Shown here: in pieces, positions 49,169-63,115 of the stretch
How the letters are laid out: each line of letters opens with the position of its first letter
How positions within the stretch are numbered: position 1 is the stretch's first letter
NCBI GenBank assembly: GCA_013397795.1
Contig: VZTJ01001742.1
Coordinates: 85,430-149,429, forward strand
Reading direction: 5' to 3'
Source of the DNA: Orthonyx spaldingii
Taxonomy: Eukaryota > Chordata > Aves > Passeriformes > Orthonychidae
Length of the DNA stretch: 64,000 bases
Translations under genes and position numbers: made by a program
Notes under the pieces: model-generated
Told to the model about the DNA's origin: nothing
The model's input: the letters and a program-made list of their open reading frames with translations, nothing else
Databases searched by the model: none

Positions 49169-52100
49169 AAAGAAAAATAAATTCAGAGATGATACTGAAC
49201 AGACTGAGCCATTTCCCAGTGCTTGCAGAAGCATTTTGAATGCCTTCTTATCAAATGGATCACTATGTATTTAACAAGAAGATTATTAAGCAGTACTGTT
49301 TAAGTTATAACTAACTTCTATCATTGAAATTGTGTTTTTCAGCTCATTTCTCATCTCAGTAATTCCTATAGTCAATCAAATGTGAAGCACTGAGCACTGT
49401 GATATTTATGCATTTTCGTGTTTTATACATTATATTTAATTGTTTAGGAAAAAGAAGAGTAAAACAAATATATGCGGCATGCTAAATCAGCGATTACATT
49501 TAGATAGAATTAGGGAACATTCAGCACTTTTAAATCCCTGTTGCCATGTATTGTCAGTAGTTGGAATGACACCATGTTTCAGTGTGGCCAGTAACATGAT
49601 CTTGAAGTAAGTAACTTCATCTCCAGCAAGTATTAGGAAACTTAAAAATAGCTTAAGCAGCTGCTTGTGTTGCACATCCACGTAGATTGTGCCAGTGGAA
49701 ATGAACAAGAAATATTTGTAATGGTTCCTTTTGTTGACTGCCTCTCTGCACATCTCCATCTGGTGCAAAAGGCACGTTCATATCTTAAATCCTATATATA
49801 TTCACAAGCATTTTTATTCACCTTTAATATTCACCCATTTTCTGATTTGACCTTCAGTTCTCCTGATATCCAATGAACTGGAGAGCACACACACACATAC
49901 ACAAACACATTCTTCGCACATTTTCTAAACTATTTCCCCTATCTGCAGAACATTCAGCCTCCAAATGTCAGAGAAGGGAAGCTGCAGCAGGAGTTGGCTT
50001 TAACTGGCACTAATAATGGATTTCTTCTTTTTTCTGTAACTGATCCAAGTACATAGGCCTTTTTTAGGGTAACAGTGGTGAAGTATGCTTGTAGAAAGAA
50101 CTGAAAAACACATAGTGAACTGCTTCATTTCTGAAGCTCTGTACTACGTCTAAGACACCACATTCTGAGATGTCTTAACCTGCTTTGTTGTGCTCACCCA
50201 ACCTATTTCTCCCAAGGCTGATTAAGGCTGTAAAAAGGCGGTGTACAGAAATGACTAATACAGGTGCAGCTATGTCTGATGAGGCTCTTTATGTGAAGAG
50301 GACTATATTCAATACCCTCAATCCCACCAAATGCTAGGACTTCGTGGCCAGCTGCCCTCCAAACTAGTTAAAAAGATTCTAAGGGAAACAATGGACAGAT
50401 GAAACACAAGTAAGGTTTAGATCCACAATATGATATTAGTAATGCAAAGATCATTGTTGTGTAATATTTTGCTTCAAGTATTGTGGGGGTGGATATTTTG
50501 CTCAAACCAGATGTTATAAGCATTTGGTGTAGATATTTCAATTTCTATAACAAACTCCACACCTTCTTTTTTTTCCCCCCTCAGGTTAACCTCTGGAGTT
50601 TAGCAGTTTCCTGGGTGTTGGTTTACCAACCAGTGTGTTGTGGTGCTCTTGTTTTATTTGATGAGATTCTTATAAACTCCTCCACAGAAGTTCCACTTTG
50701 AAAAAGCAGATGTGTGAAACAAAGTGAACACATTTGTGTGTGCTTAACAGTTTTCTCTAATCTTCTAAGAACCAGCCTAGAAAGATACAGGGAGGAATTA
50801 AAAAAATGTTCCATACATCTGCTTGCTTTTTATGTGTGTAAAACTATCTAAACATCCCATTCAAAGGTTTTATTTTAAGCAATGGGATTTGGAGAAGAAG
50901 TGTTAGCAGCCAAAAAGATAGAATGAAGTGCCTTCAAGTGGACTGACGGTAGAAAACACAATATTGGAAGTCTCTCTCAGCCAGGCATAGCTTCACAGAT
51001 GAGATGCACACACACATCTGCTGCTGGATTTATAGGTGGCTCAGTAAAACACATTGCACTGGAGATATGGGATGCCGTAAACCAGAAATATGATAGTCTT
51101 GCAATAAGCTCAGAAGCTCCAGATGTTTGTGACCCAAGCAGCAGAAGCCAAGCAGAAGCAGAACACTTTCAGGAGCTGCTCTGTCTTTTCAGCTGCGTCC
51201 TTGCAGTGGTGGAGACAGTCGTGGAGTCTCTGCAGGAACTCTGGCCTGTACTCTCCTACAGAATTCTTCATGCTGAGAAGGAATCATCCTTCCTCTTCAA
51301 CTAAAGGGACACAGATATCATCTCCTGTGCTGTTCCAGTTGGCCCATCTGGGATCCATGGGGTCTCTTGCCAGTACTGTATACCCCCACAAAACAGTATT
51401 TCCCAGGATGGAAGAGTATTTACCTGGACTGAACAGGCAGTTCTGCCGAGGGAACCTGTCCTCCTTATAACATCGATATGACCAGGATTACCTGAGAAAG
51501 AACTGGAACTTCCAGTGTTTTTCTGGTGAAACTGGTGTTTCAGTGTTTTCCAGTGTTACACACAGTGCTAAAAAAGATTAAGAAATAAATAAATAGACAA
51601 CCACAAATAAAGAAATTGAGTATTTAGGAGGGCCCTCTCCTCATCAGCAAGGCAAATTGTATATTTCCCCTTTAAGGAATGAAAATGCCATTTCCATTCT
51701 GTGCCTGCCTACTTCTTGTTCAAAGTGCTTTAGCTTCTTCCCTCTTATCATTCAATTTAATTCACCATCTGTTCACTCAGGACTTAGTATTTTCAGCTGA
51801 GATTTCAAAAGGAAAACCACATTAATCAAACATTAGTACTTTTGAAGCAAGTAGGATCGAGAAGAAACAGATGTATAAATCACAACACCTAAATACTGAT
51901 CATATTTTTCTTTAGCTTGGCCTGTAGGAATGCATGTGCTTCACAGGTTGCTACATTATCTAGAGGTTTAAGGATTCAGGATGCAGAGGCAGGAGAATTA
52001 GATTTTCTTGGTGACATTAAGAGGACTCAGGTGTAACTCCTGCTCACAGCTAACAAGCTGAAACCAGAATTAGTGCTGTGTCAGCACACTCGCAACAAAC

Positions 52101-54085
52101 CAAAGTGAGGTTAATAAATACACCCAGGGAATAATAATAAAAAAAAAGGTCAGAAAAGACATCATTAAAAGTCAAGCTGTCAAGCAAAAATTGGCTATTT
52201 GTAAAAGTGTTGAGACAATAGAGACAATTATTGTCAAAAAGGGGGATTTTAAGATAAAATAGGTCAGAATAGGTAAAGAACGAGAAATAGTAAACCAGCT
52301 AAATGCGAGAGGTGATTGCCTCATGAACAATTATTTTCCACTCCAATTAACACAAGCACAGTTTCTCTGACCTCTATTTTTTGCTTGTCACCAATCAGTT
52401 CAGAACCTTTTTCTATAAATTGTCCAGCTTTGATATTTTTACCAGTTTTTCCTCTAGCAGATTTCTGTAACCATTTTTCTAATGTTTTATCTTGTTTTCA
52501 TTTGAATTTAATATAATTTCTTTTGCCTGCATATTCTTTTTAAATAACATGTTCCCCCTTTCTTGGGACACTTCCAACTTTTCCTGCTCAAGGTATTCTC
52601 CTTAATATTGGACTTAGATGGGTATTCACATTGCAGAGTGAAAATCACCTCTCTGAAGGACTTCTCCAAGGACAGCAAAAACAGCAAAAAAAAAAAGGTC
52701 CTGGCCAACCACCACAGTTATGTGATATATTCAAGATCTTTCCTCTGACATTTTAAGAGCCCCATAATATATGAGGATTGTGAAGTTAAAAAACTGCCAT
52801 GTTATACGTGTCTTTACTGTGTAACAAGAGGATGTACAAAGAAAATATCGTCCACAGTCCAAACTGTCTGTATTTACACAGGAATATATTTGAAATTACT
52901 TGAAGAAATGCAGCTTCAGTTACCTTTACATAGATTTCAAAGTCTGCCAGACCTGGCTGTGTGAGAAGCTGCTTTCACTGTTCACCACATCCTAAGTTCG
53001 CCTCAGGCCCTGAATCTGATCCTGTTCCTTTTGAGTTTTGCTGCTGCCTCCATTAAACTCTGTATGAGTTTACGTGGCATTCTCAGCTCCCACTGGATCA
53101 GATGCAGAGGTCAAGACAGAAAAAAGTTGTTTAGATAATGGTGCTTCTATGTTTACTTACTATGAATCTTTAAGTATAAACCTTGAAAACGGTAGGTTTT
53201 CTTGTTCTTTGTCAAATACTGGCATCTGGGATCTTACTCTGGTCTCATGTGTACCACAACTCACTTAATTTCAGTGGACTTGCTCCAGATTTGCTCTAGG
53301 AGAGGGGTTGATTTTAATGTCTGTCATCAGGACTGATCTTAGGAATTCCATCCATTGTAAAGGCAGTTTTGGTAAACTAATTCAGTAAGTCAGAATTGCT
53401 GATGGGTTGTTACAGACTTCTGGCATTTAGGTAATAGATGCAGCTTGAGAGTTCATTTCAAATAATAAACTATTTAGTTTCTAGTGCTTAGCTGGAGTTC
53501 ATGACTCACTGGAAGTGTTGACTGCCCAAATATTTGCCTTTTATAAATTTCCATTATCAGAAACTCACAGCTATTTCTCATACATGCCAAGAAACATCTT
53601 CAAACTGTGTTTTTAGAACAAATCGGGAACTGTATCATGAACACAGGATCTTCAAGGATGCCTTGTGGCAGCACTGCTTGGGCACCACATTTAAATTCTC
53701 ACACTGGTTAATGCAGGAAATAGTGTAAAAGATACACTATAGTTTTCTTGTCTGTATACTTTGGACTTCTCAGAAAAAGCTGGGCTGTGTGGAAACCTCA
53801 GTCACAGAGAGGACTTCTCTGGGCTGAGGCTGTTTGCAAGACAAGGTAATGTAATGTGACATATTCATCTTTATGGGAGTTGTTGGTTATGAAGAGAGAT
53901 GTGCAGTAGTTTTGTGTCTTCAGAGGCCAAGTGTAGGCCATGTGCAATGGCAAAACAAATGGACTTCATTCTGATGTGGTCAGAAACAGCCTCAGAACGG
54001 CAAGGAAGCTGTGAATCCCACAGACCAGTTATGCATTTCACACTCATCAAGGGGTTAATTTATTAAGAAAAAGCTACTGTCACTA
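49169..54085. other. gene-poor stretch
   Basis: About 4.9 kb. It includes a short CA-rich run at 49,887-49,912 and a GC-richer patch at 50,990-51,560 with two overlapping open frames (101 and 115 codons) of no recognisable family. Imperfect AGTGTTT repeats lie at 51,511-51,560. No exon is supported. Confidence 0.45.
51511..51560. repeat. imperfect tandem repeat of CAGTGTTT
   Basis: About 50 bp containing CCAGTGTTT, CTGGTG, CTGGTGTTT, CAGTGTTT and CCAGTGTTA in direct orientation. Origin unknown. Confidence 0.45.
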
Positions 54086-54098
54086 GTTGCTAGGTAAC
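54086..54098. promoter_or_regulatory. X-box GTTGCTAGGTAAC (RFX type)
   Basis: Inverted half-sites GTTGCT and GGTAAC with one spacer base, close to the RFX X-box. The left half has T at the sixth position. It lies just right of a short AT-rich segment with no promoter sign. Confidence 0.3.
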
Positions 54099-57000
54099 AG
54101 TGTAGTTCCCTCAGGACTGTGATCAACAAATGAATTTTTCTGATGATATAATATTGGTAACTCTTCATCTTGGTGCTGAAGCCAGAAAAAAGGAGGACTT
54201 TTTCTGAAACTTCTCACAATGGAATTAGTTTTATTTGTCTGGTCTACTTGTATACTTTTATTTGACCCTAACATAATTTGCAGTGTTAATAAAAAGCTCA
54301 TTTTCATAACTTACTCTGCATGAAAATACAGCGTTCCACTACTACATCTGAGAATAAACACATGCAGTTTTAAATTATAAGGGCTGAGAAAGTTGAATCC
54401 TTAACATTTTCGCTGTCTCTACATGTTATATTTATATGTAAAATCGGGTCAATATGCTCTCCAGTTAGCTTTTTAGCCAAAGCAGTAAAGAAAAGCAAGA
54501 AGTAGGAAAGTAAGTTGAAGTAAGGTAAAGAAGAAGGTTACATGGAAAACTGAGTGGCAAAGAGAGAAAGCACAACTGTTGTTTAATAGATTTGAATTTT
54601 CTTTACTGTAGACATTGCATCAGAGCACAGGATTGAAGGCTTCATTCTAGAGCTCTTTTCCTTAAAAAGTTGTGGATGTCTCTCCACTAAGGCCAAAGCA
54701 CTGCTAAGGATGGTGCACTGGCCCATTCCCATCGACCTCTTGAGGGATGCAAGCCCTGCAGCAGAAAGCAAAATTCTGTATCATACCGTATTTTCCAGCT
54801 GTATGGAATTTAGAACATTTCATCTTGTTGGTATTTACCACCTTCATATCTTCTCATTCTTGTAATAGCTGTAATTGTCCATTATTTCACTGAGAGGAAA
54901 TAATGTCTAAATTTTGGCCCCAGCCATAGATTTTCACATTTTCTCTCTGCTTATACTGAGGAGACAGTCCTGTCCGCTTTATGTTGTATTATGCAGTGTA
55001 ATGCAAATTAATGAGTTCCTATAGCATCACTGGATGAATTCTTCTCGGGGGAAAAAAAAACCAAACCCAATTGGCATGAAACAGTAAAAACTGTTTCATT
55101 GACACTTTGTGGATGCCTTCAAACTCTTTGTATTGTTGGCACAAACTGGTGCTTCATGGGGAAAAAAACCCCAAAATCCTGTCAGTTTTGTTTGCGTGCA
55201 AATTATTGCCTCCCTTGCAATCTCATTCTCCGAGAAAAGCTGCTGTCAAGTCAAACAAAGCATTTTCTGTGAACAGACACAGTTTGTGGGACGGGAGGTT
55301 ACCCCATTACTGTCAGTGACAGCGAGGAGCAGTTGTGGCAGCAGTCTGAGGCTGTGGCACTGTCGGAGTCCCCTCTAATGGGAGGTTGTTCTGCCCCGGC
55401 ATGGTCTGATGGCTCCTCGGCCGTTCTCCTGTGAGGTTGGTATCCAATTACAGGATGAATCAAGGTGACATACGTGCCATGTGTTAGGGCTGCAAATAGG
55501 ATTGTGCTGAAACTAGAGGTTTGATAAAAGGATTGTCTGCAGCGATGTTATCTTGTGATATGCATCAGTCTGGGGAGTGATTGTAATGGAGTAATTAATC
55601 TTTAAAATTGTTGCATTCAACAAAGGAGAAAAATTACTCTAACTAGCAAGAGGGTGTATTCAAATATCTTTTGTCAATTTGTCATTTGAAGACACCTGAA
55701 TTCATTTATCCCACAAGTGTACATGAAGGAAGGAAAAATAACCCCAAGCTATTGAATAGTAACAGCAGTAAAAAAGCTTTTAAATGAAAGGTTGTATTAG
55801 ATGAATCTTGCTGTAACTAGCAACTAGGTCACACTGAAAGAATTTTTCTACCCACAAAAGGTTTTTCCTGATTTGAGGTTAAACTGGCAGGAAAGCTCAG
55901 TAGGTCAGTAGAATATCCTGAGGGGGAATGCTGACCATCCATAATCTTAATTATCAACCTGATTTCCTAGAGCTATTTCCTAGAATAAATATGAAGGGAT
56001 ACTGCTTGAGAAAATCTGAAGGCTAGAGATGACAAAAAGGATGACTTCTAAGTATATTTTTAATGAATTGGAAATACTAATTTATTGTTAGAGGCACTTC
56101 ATTCCTCCAACCCTTAGATAAACAAGATGTAAACTTTCAAATGGAAATGAAGGAGCCTTATTCAAAAGCTGATTGTAAACTGTAATTTTTGTTCTGTGAG
56201 AATTCTAACATTTGAACATTTAGTTTCATCTCAATGGAATGGAGTCCAAGCTTTTAATTTTCTATTAAGACCTAATTTTTATACAGATACTTAAAGAAGC
56301 CCCAAACCAAACAAATATAAAATCCAAGAACATTCTGTTTTGATAGAAACCAAACATTTCATTCTGCTTTTGACTTTTTCTTTTCACAGCAACAACTGTA
56401 TTTGGGGATGTTGATAGGTTAGTGTTTTCTGAGGATAAATATGAATCATTGTAAACACATTGACTTTTGAAGCAATTTATTGCCTAATAAACACTATGTT
56501 TGCAAAACCTATAAAATACACTTGGACAGCTACTACTCTGACACTTCATGCAAAGTAGGAAAGACTGGGTCATGAGAAAAAAGCAAGGAACTGGCTTTGG
56601 TTCAACATATCACCTTTTCTTCATTAAATTCCTTATCTTCATTACTTATCATGACAGATTACATAAGGGGGTCAGCTATTCTACCTCAAAAACTCTGCCA
56701 TTAGTGTCAAGAACTGTTATTAAAGATATTTATCTGCACAATCTTTCTGTATTACTTGTTCATCTTTCCCTAATCATGACCTCTTAATCTTTCTGTTCCT
56801 CTACCTGCTTATGTTGCTTACAACTTGGGTTTTTTTGGTAAAGGAAAATCTTAATTAAAACAAAAAAATTAAAACATATTGTGAAACACGTGAGTTTAAA
56901 TTTTTAGGAGATTAAGGTATGATGAGATTAATGATCTGCAGCCTTTTAATAGTGTTGATCAAGATGTGCCAGAGATTACTGCTGTGAGCAGCATGAGAAT

Positions 57001-60000
57001 ACATTAGTAAGATGTGTGGTGACCTCCTTCTGCAGAGCTCTGTAACAAGATGTAGCCTGCCAGATCAACCTCAAGACACATGTATTTCATCCTAAAAATA
57101 AGTCTCCTCTTTAATCTTCTAATGGGATGAATTCTCTTTTTTTCTTCCAATTTTCCAGCGGTACTGTAATTCGAACCCTTGCCTTTGACAGTTTTTCCTT
57201 TATTTTCTTACCTAATTGGTGGTGTACATTTCCTGATGCTAAGAATGGCACTACTTGCATCCAATATGAGAGTCAGGCTTGCTATGATTGCAAAATTATG
57301 AACACAAAAGCACTGGCTGAGTCAGGGAATTTGCTAATGGTTATGAGGGTTGACCACAGGAGCTCTGCTTAGGGCTTGATCCTGGCTGGGTAACAGCCAC
57401 ATCTTTAGCATCTGTAGTTTGCACATTGCCTGTGCAAAATTAATTGGAAATCTCAGTCACATTCACACTGGACTTCAGCTTCTGGCTTTTTACGTTAACA
57501 AATCGTGATCCTTAAAACTGGCAGGGTTGTGCCATTGCTGGTTTGAGTCCACAAACTCATAGGAATGCAGGGAAAGCTCCTTGCTGCTCCCAAGGATCTC
57601 CTTGTGCTGGAAATGACTTGTATCTCACTGATACTAAGGCTGGTTCTGCGTCAGTTCCAGCCCTAGACCCAGTATATTTTAGGTTACACTGCACAAAAAT
57701 ACAGGGTCATAGTCATAACTGGGTCAAAACAAAAACCATCCAGCAACCCATCTCAGACAGTAACTTAGGAAATGATAAAATGTTATTGAAAGTATGTAGT
57801 ATTGAAGTGAGGAGTATCTGGCAATCTGTGATTAAGGAAATTCCCGAACTAGAGGTTGAATTGTGTCTGTTGTGTTCAATAGTCACCCCTGTATCTGTCA
57901 GCTGTCAGTTTTTCTAATCCCACTCCCACTCTGACTACTTGATATTTGAGGATGATTAATTCCTCAGCTTAGCTGTGTGTTATGCCGCTTTTACTTGTTT
58001 TAAGCTTGCTGCCTGATAACTTCATTATGTGCCCCCTGTGCTTGAGCTAAGAGGAAAAGTAATCAACTGTCTACTCTTCAGCTTTCCCTTGCCTTCTCTT
58101 CCACTTTTCCAGACTGCAGAGTCCAAATCTACTTGGATTAACCCGATATAGGAACAAAACTGTTGTACACTTCTAAACATCGCTGTTACCAAGTCCTCCA
58201 TCTTCTCTTCTTTCACGACATGCTTTAGATCTCCATGTACAAAATCCAGGAGTGATAGAGTTTATACAGGGATATAATGGTATTTTTCAGTTTATCCTCT
58301 ACTCATCACTTGGTGTTTATAATGATATTTTATAATGATATTTGTTTTTTTCCCAGGAGACTGGCACTGAATTTCATGCAACATTTTATTACCCAGTCAC
58401 CCATCTTTAGATGAGACTCTCTTGAAGTTTACTATTCTCGACAAAGCTCCTTGCTTTTGTATTTAGCCTCTTTTTCAAATCCTTTTTGGGATTTATTTGA
58501 CAATATAGTCATCCTTTACCAATGCTGGGGATCCTGCTAATAATTTTCTTTTCTTATGAATCTTATGAATCCACTTGTAACCAGGGCAACAATCAAATAA
58601 AATGCAGGAAAACAATGAATCAAATGCTTTTTATATTGTTTGGATTATTTGTGCTTGAGCCACTCCTTTTTTCTTGGAAAAAGGAATCTAGCTCTCTCCT
58701 GTTGTTGGTTTAGTGTTTTCAGAGCATACTAAATCCATACATTTGGAGACAAAAATAGCCTTTCTTTCTGCTTGTTATCTAGAATAAAAATAAGGAACAA
58801 AGAAGCAGGTGAAAAGGAGATGCCAGCAGCATTTTTACAATGAATGACATTGCAGCAATGCCACCCTACAGCATATCACCCTTATTTATGGATGTGCAGC
58901 TATTTTCCATGTTAGATAGTGGAGAATCAGCTCAGTAGAGAGAATTTGTTCTCCACTTCCTGAGTCAGATGCAAATGAATGCAACTCAGTCCAAAGAGCT
59001 TTTTTTTACAAAAATCCTTTTGATTTTCTCTCATTTTGAATGGAAGAACACTCTTATGACCACAGTGTACTTACAACAACACTGGCATTCCCTGTACTAT
59101 CTGATTGTTAATGGATTTTTAAAAGGGTTTTAGCAGAAACCTCAAGCATAAAAGAGAAAATCTGACATGGTAAGATCCCTCACAGTACTTCAAGGGCAGA
59201 AACGGCAACCTTTCAAATTAATTTCTTAATCAAATTGAAGAAGGTAGCTTAGAACAGACTGGTTGGCAATAACCGAGCTTTAGTCTATGCAAGTAAAGGT
59301 AAGAAAACAGAACTGAATTAGATTTTGAAAAAAGAATTGTACATCTTTCAAAATGCAGTGAGCCTATTAATGAAAACAATAAAGGAAGAGACTTCTATAA
59401 TGAAAATCACTTTGAATTTTCAACATCCAGTGAAAGGTAATTCAACTCAACAGCATTTTACGAGAGAATGGAGAAATGAAAAGTAATGTCAGTTTGAGAA
59501 AATCAAGTGTTATATTTTTAGAAAGCAAGTGTTCTGAAAGAGTTCAGCAGAGATGATGCAAATTGGTTTTGCCTGTGGACTTGAAACTTTCGCTGCTTGG
59601 ATCTGACCAATGGGAAGTGTTTTGCTACTGCACTTTCTAAGTTTATCACTACTTTTTCAAGGTTGAGCTAGTAAAAGAGATATCCTTTAGTGTGCCCCAA
59701 TCTTTTAAGGTGTTGAGAACTTGTAACTCTCTGTGAGTCAGCAGAGGGTCACAGAGGTTGTTTGCCACATTAAGCTTTATGCGCAGTCAATACAACAAAA
59801 CCATTCATAATACTGTGTCTATCAGAATATTTTACCTATGTCTAAACACAGCATTTTCTGAAAAGGTAAGGAGATGAGCTGACAAACTGGTCTAGAGGGG
59901 ACTAGAGGATTTTTCTTGTTCTAAATGTGCAAGTAAATAAAGTCAGGTAAAAAGATTAGTTGTTCTTTACAGTAATGTGTGTTGAATACCACACATTTCC

Positions 60001-63000
60001 ATGCTGTCAATTTCCAAAAGAGGATGAAGTTTGTAAGATCGTTTTTTAAACACCTACTTCAAATTCCACTATTTCTTTTACAGCGTAGGATGTATCCCAA
60101 TGCCATACTTAGTCAGGGACACACGAGATAGGATTCAAAAATGGGGGTAAAGAAGCTTCATGCAGCCTAATGTTCACATTCCTCCCAGCTGAGGAGTGGT
60201 TCTTTAACAGTCAAATTTTAAGAGATATCTGCATTATTTGGGACCTGCACAGCTTTTATTAAATAGATGTATAAACAGGTGTGAAGAAAGCTGACTCTCA
60301 TAAAAGCCAAACTTGTGGACCTTCCATCTTCTTGAAGGAGAGATCTGTAATACCTAATTTGGGTACTTATGAAAATTCCATTTATGATCTTTCAGAGAAT
60401 GTATTTTCTCTTCAGCTCAGGTCATCTCCATGTGGAATAAGACTGGAGAAGTTGGCCATTAGGAATCTCACAAAAATTCAAAGGTTTATTTGCTGTGACA
60501 AAGGCTGTAGCTGAATATGCTCTGCATCAAGCAGGATTTAGTGAGGAGGAAAGCATTTGTAACCAATTGCCTGTGGTTATCAACTTATTTGGTGTGGCTT
60601 TAAAACCAGAGATCACTTTGTCAATCTGTTTGATAGTGCCCTGCAAGATCTTTTTTTCTTACAAAGCTCCTTAAAACATGTATGATATTATTTAATGCTG
60701 TAAACATATTAGTATTATGAATATTTAGAATATTAATTAATGTTGGTGAAACAATTAGTGCTGCAGATCTTTGCTAATTTCAGTTGATAGCTCTGTGTAG
60801 CTATGGTACCCACATGTTTTAGGAAGGTCTAGAAAGTGTCTAGAAAGCACTGAAAGTGTCACAAACGTGAGGCAAACACAATAGCTGTGAAAGCAGATTT
60901 TCTTAGCTCTCCCAGCATCATCAGCTTTACAAAACAGACCTTCATTTCACCTTTAAACCACATTTTATAGCAAATTGGAATAGGAGTCTCTGAAACACAT
61001 CAAATAAGATATGGAAATCAGTATTTTTGGTGAAATTTAGAACAATAGGGATGTTTTAATGGCAATTGAGCTGGTCACTTTGATAGTGGAATAAAGTTAG
61101 CGTTTGCCAGAGGCTGGACACCTGGTGCACAGAGAAAAGGGAAGACTTGCTTTGCATTGGAAACGTACATGGGAAAAAAACTGATTTCAAAGTACAGACA
61201 TTTGGTTTAACCATAGTACATATATTTGTACCACTTGATTTTAATATATTTAACAAACTTCCTACTAACTATATATTTATTTTTAGAGGGAGGCATGAAA
61301 AGCATTTCTATATGGATTTTATTATTTTCTCAATGGTAAACATTTGAAACAGTATTTTAAGTGACTAACAAATTCTGAAAAGCTTGAGAAACAAGCACTT
61401 ATTTAGCAGCTCTGCCATTGATATGACTAAAAATATCTAACCATTTGGATTAGAGTTATCAGAAGTTATTTAGAAATTTAATCTGCAGTAAAAATTAAGC
61501 AGGGGCAAGCAAAACTTTACATGTTGCTGCTGAAAAGCTGTCTTTCTCAACCATAGCTTCTAGAGGAAACAAAACAAGACCTAAAGCAACAAGGAATAAA
61601 GCTGGTCTGAAATACTGTTTTAAAGGGTGCCAGCTCCAACTCTGACAGTAAAGAAAGAAAATCAGTGCGCTGCATAGACAGTCTAGAAGCTTGTTTAATT
61701 TGCACTGAAATGAAGATGGAAAGGACAGTGAGTACACTGGAGGGTGGGTTTGGAAATAAAAATTACTTTGACAAACGGAATAGGATGGCATTCAGAATGA
61801 GCTAAGGAAAGGTAAGTAATTGCTATCAGTAATAAAAAATGACGAAAGGTTTTGATGCAGCAGTCCTTCAAAAAGGAAATTGAAGGTCCCTAGGCTACAA
61901 GACACATTTTCTTTCAGTTAAAAAAGAACAGAAGTAGTGCTGTTGTGAGGGAAAGAGTACTCCAAGGTTTGTACAGGTGGAAATAGAGAAAGGTAGCAAA
62001 TATGGGCAGTTGAGCTGCCCTGGGGCAGTTGCCCCCACACACACACAGAGATGTTATGGACTCAGATGTGAATGTGCAGCACAGAGTTGTTGGCCACACA
62101 GCCTGGAGCCCTGGCAACCTGGAGAAGGATCTGTGCACAACTGCAGCCTCCCCTAAGCTAAGCAATCTCTAAAGTGTTCACCTTTTCTTTGCTCAGCCAC
62201 TTTGCAGTTTTCCAGTTCTCCCTTTGCATGTGGTTTTGCCTTCACTTGCCTTGGTGGCTCCTTTATCTGGACCTAAGATGGTGCTTTTTGTTTCCTGTAT
62301 TCGCTTTCCACAACCTTCCTTACCTCTTTCAGTTCTGCTTAGCTGGCAAATACTCTTCTCACTAATGGGAGGGGGCTTAGCCACTGGTTACTCCTTTTTA
62401 CTGTTGCCCATGGCAACAACAGGGTATCTGGGATATAATAGAGCATCAATCTCTCTGCTCAACGCAGCTCTGGTAAGGCTCAGCTGGAGTCTGTCCCAGG
62501 CTTGGGTATTGCCCTTAGGAAAGATGTAAGTAATTTGAGACAGTCTGGAGAATTCAATATGATCACATATGACCAGTAAGGAAAGACCAGAGGGTCTTGT
62601 GTTCTATGGCTCAAAGCAGACTGAGGGGGCACATGATAATAATCTGAAGCTGGGTAAAAGGTTACCATAAACCCAAACATTTTGCTGCCTGTGCAAAGTG
62701 GGGATGATAAAAGGCAATGGGCTTAAATCCAAGCAAGAGAAATTTCAGCTATATATTGAGGAAGATGTTCTAATGGGAATAGAAGTACTGGGAGAGGGAC
62801 TGCCAAAAGAGACAGGAGCAGTCTCAGACAGGTATTTGTTGCAAGAATTACTAAGGATGAGATGATCTGTCAAGAGTGTTCCCAATTGTGCTTACTATGT
62901 TTCTGTAACTACTGTTTTTGTTTCTCTCCTTATTCTATTTTCTTTTGGAATAGTAACATATATTCTAAGACCTTAAAGCTTTGGAAGATTACTTTTTAAC

Positions 63001-63070
63001 AACACATGTATGAAGATCCAAAGAAAAGGTTCTTTCTTATATTCATTGTGACACATCTTCACAAGGGAAA
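54099..63070. other. gene-poor stretch
   Basis: About 9 kb of AT-rich DNA without recognised genes or CR1 copies. A block rich in homeodomain-type and SOX-type motifs lies at about 55,440-55,640. A 13-bp duplication (TTATAATGATATT) occurs at about 58,317-58,344, and a short CA run at about 62,035-62,046. Confidence 0.45.
62403..62417. promoter_or_regulatory. palindromic X-box GTTGCCCATGGCAAC (RFX type)
   Basis: Perfect inverted half-sites GTTGCC and GGCAAC with a three-base spacer. Family knowledge allows spacers of zero to three bases. No CpG-rich promoter surrounds it. Confidence 0.35.
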
Positions 63071-63115
63071 CACCCATCCTCAATGAGCCTTTCTTGTTGG
63101 AAAGGAGGATGGGTG
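63071..63115. other. hairpin with 11-bp perfect arms
   Basis: CACCCATCCTC (63,071-63,081) is perfectly complementary to GAGGATGGGTG (63,105-63,115). Within the 23-nt loop, CCTTTC (63,088-63,093) can pair with GAAAGG (63,100-63,105), extending the stem after a bulge on the left side. It is not recognised as a known RNA gene or terminal inverted repeat. Confidence 0.5.

Noticed and set aside
54583..54755. A minus-strand acceptor (CTTTCTGCTGCAG) followed by a 57-codon open stretch
   Set aside because: No upstream partner exon, no clear polyadenylation signal after the stop and no recognisable family. The acceptor alone is not enough.
62224..62529. A 101-codon hydrophobic plus-strand frame
   Set aside because: Pyrimidine-rich DNA produces Leu/Ser/Phe-rich translations by composition. 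No signal of a real membrane protein family.
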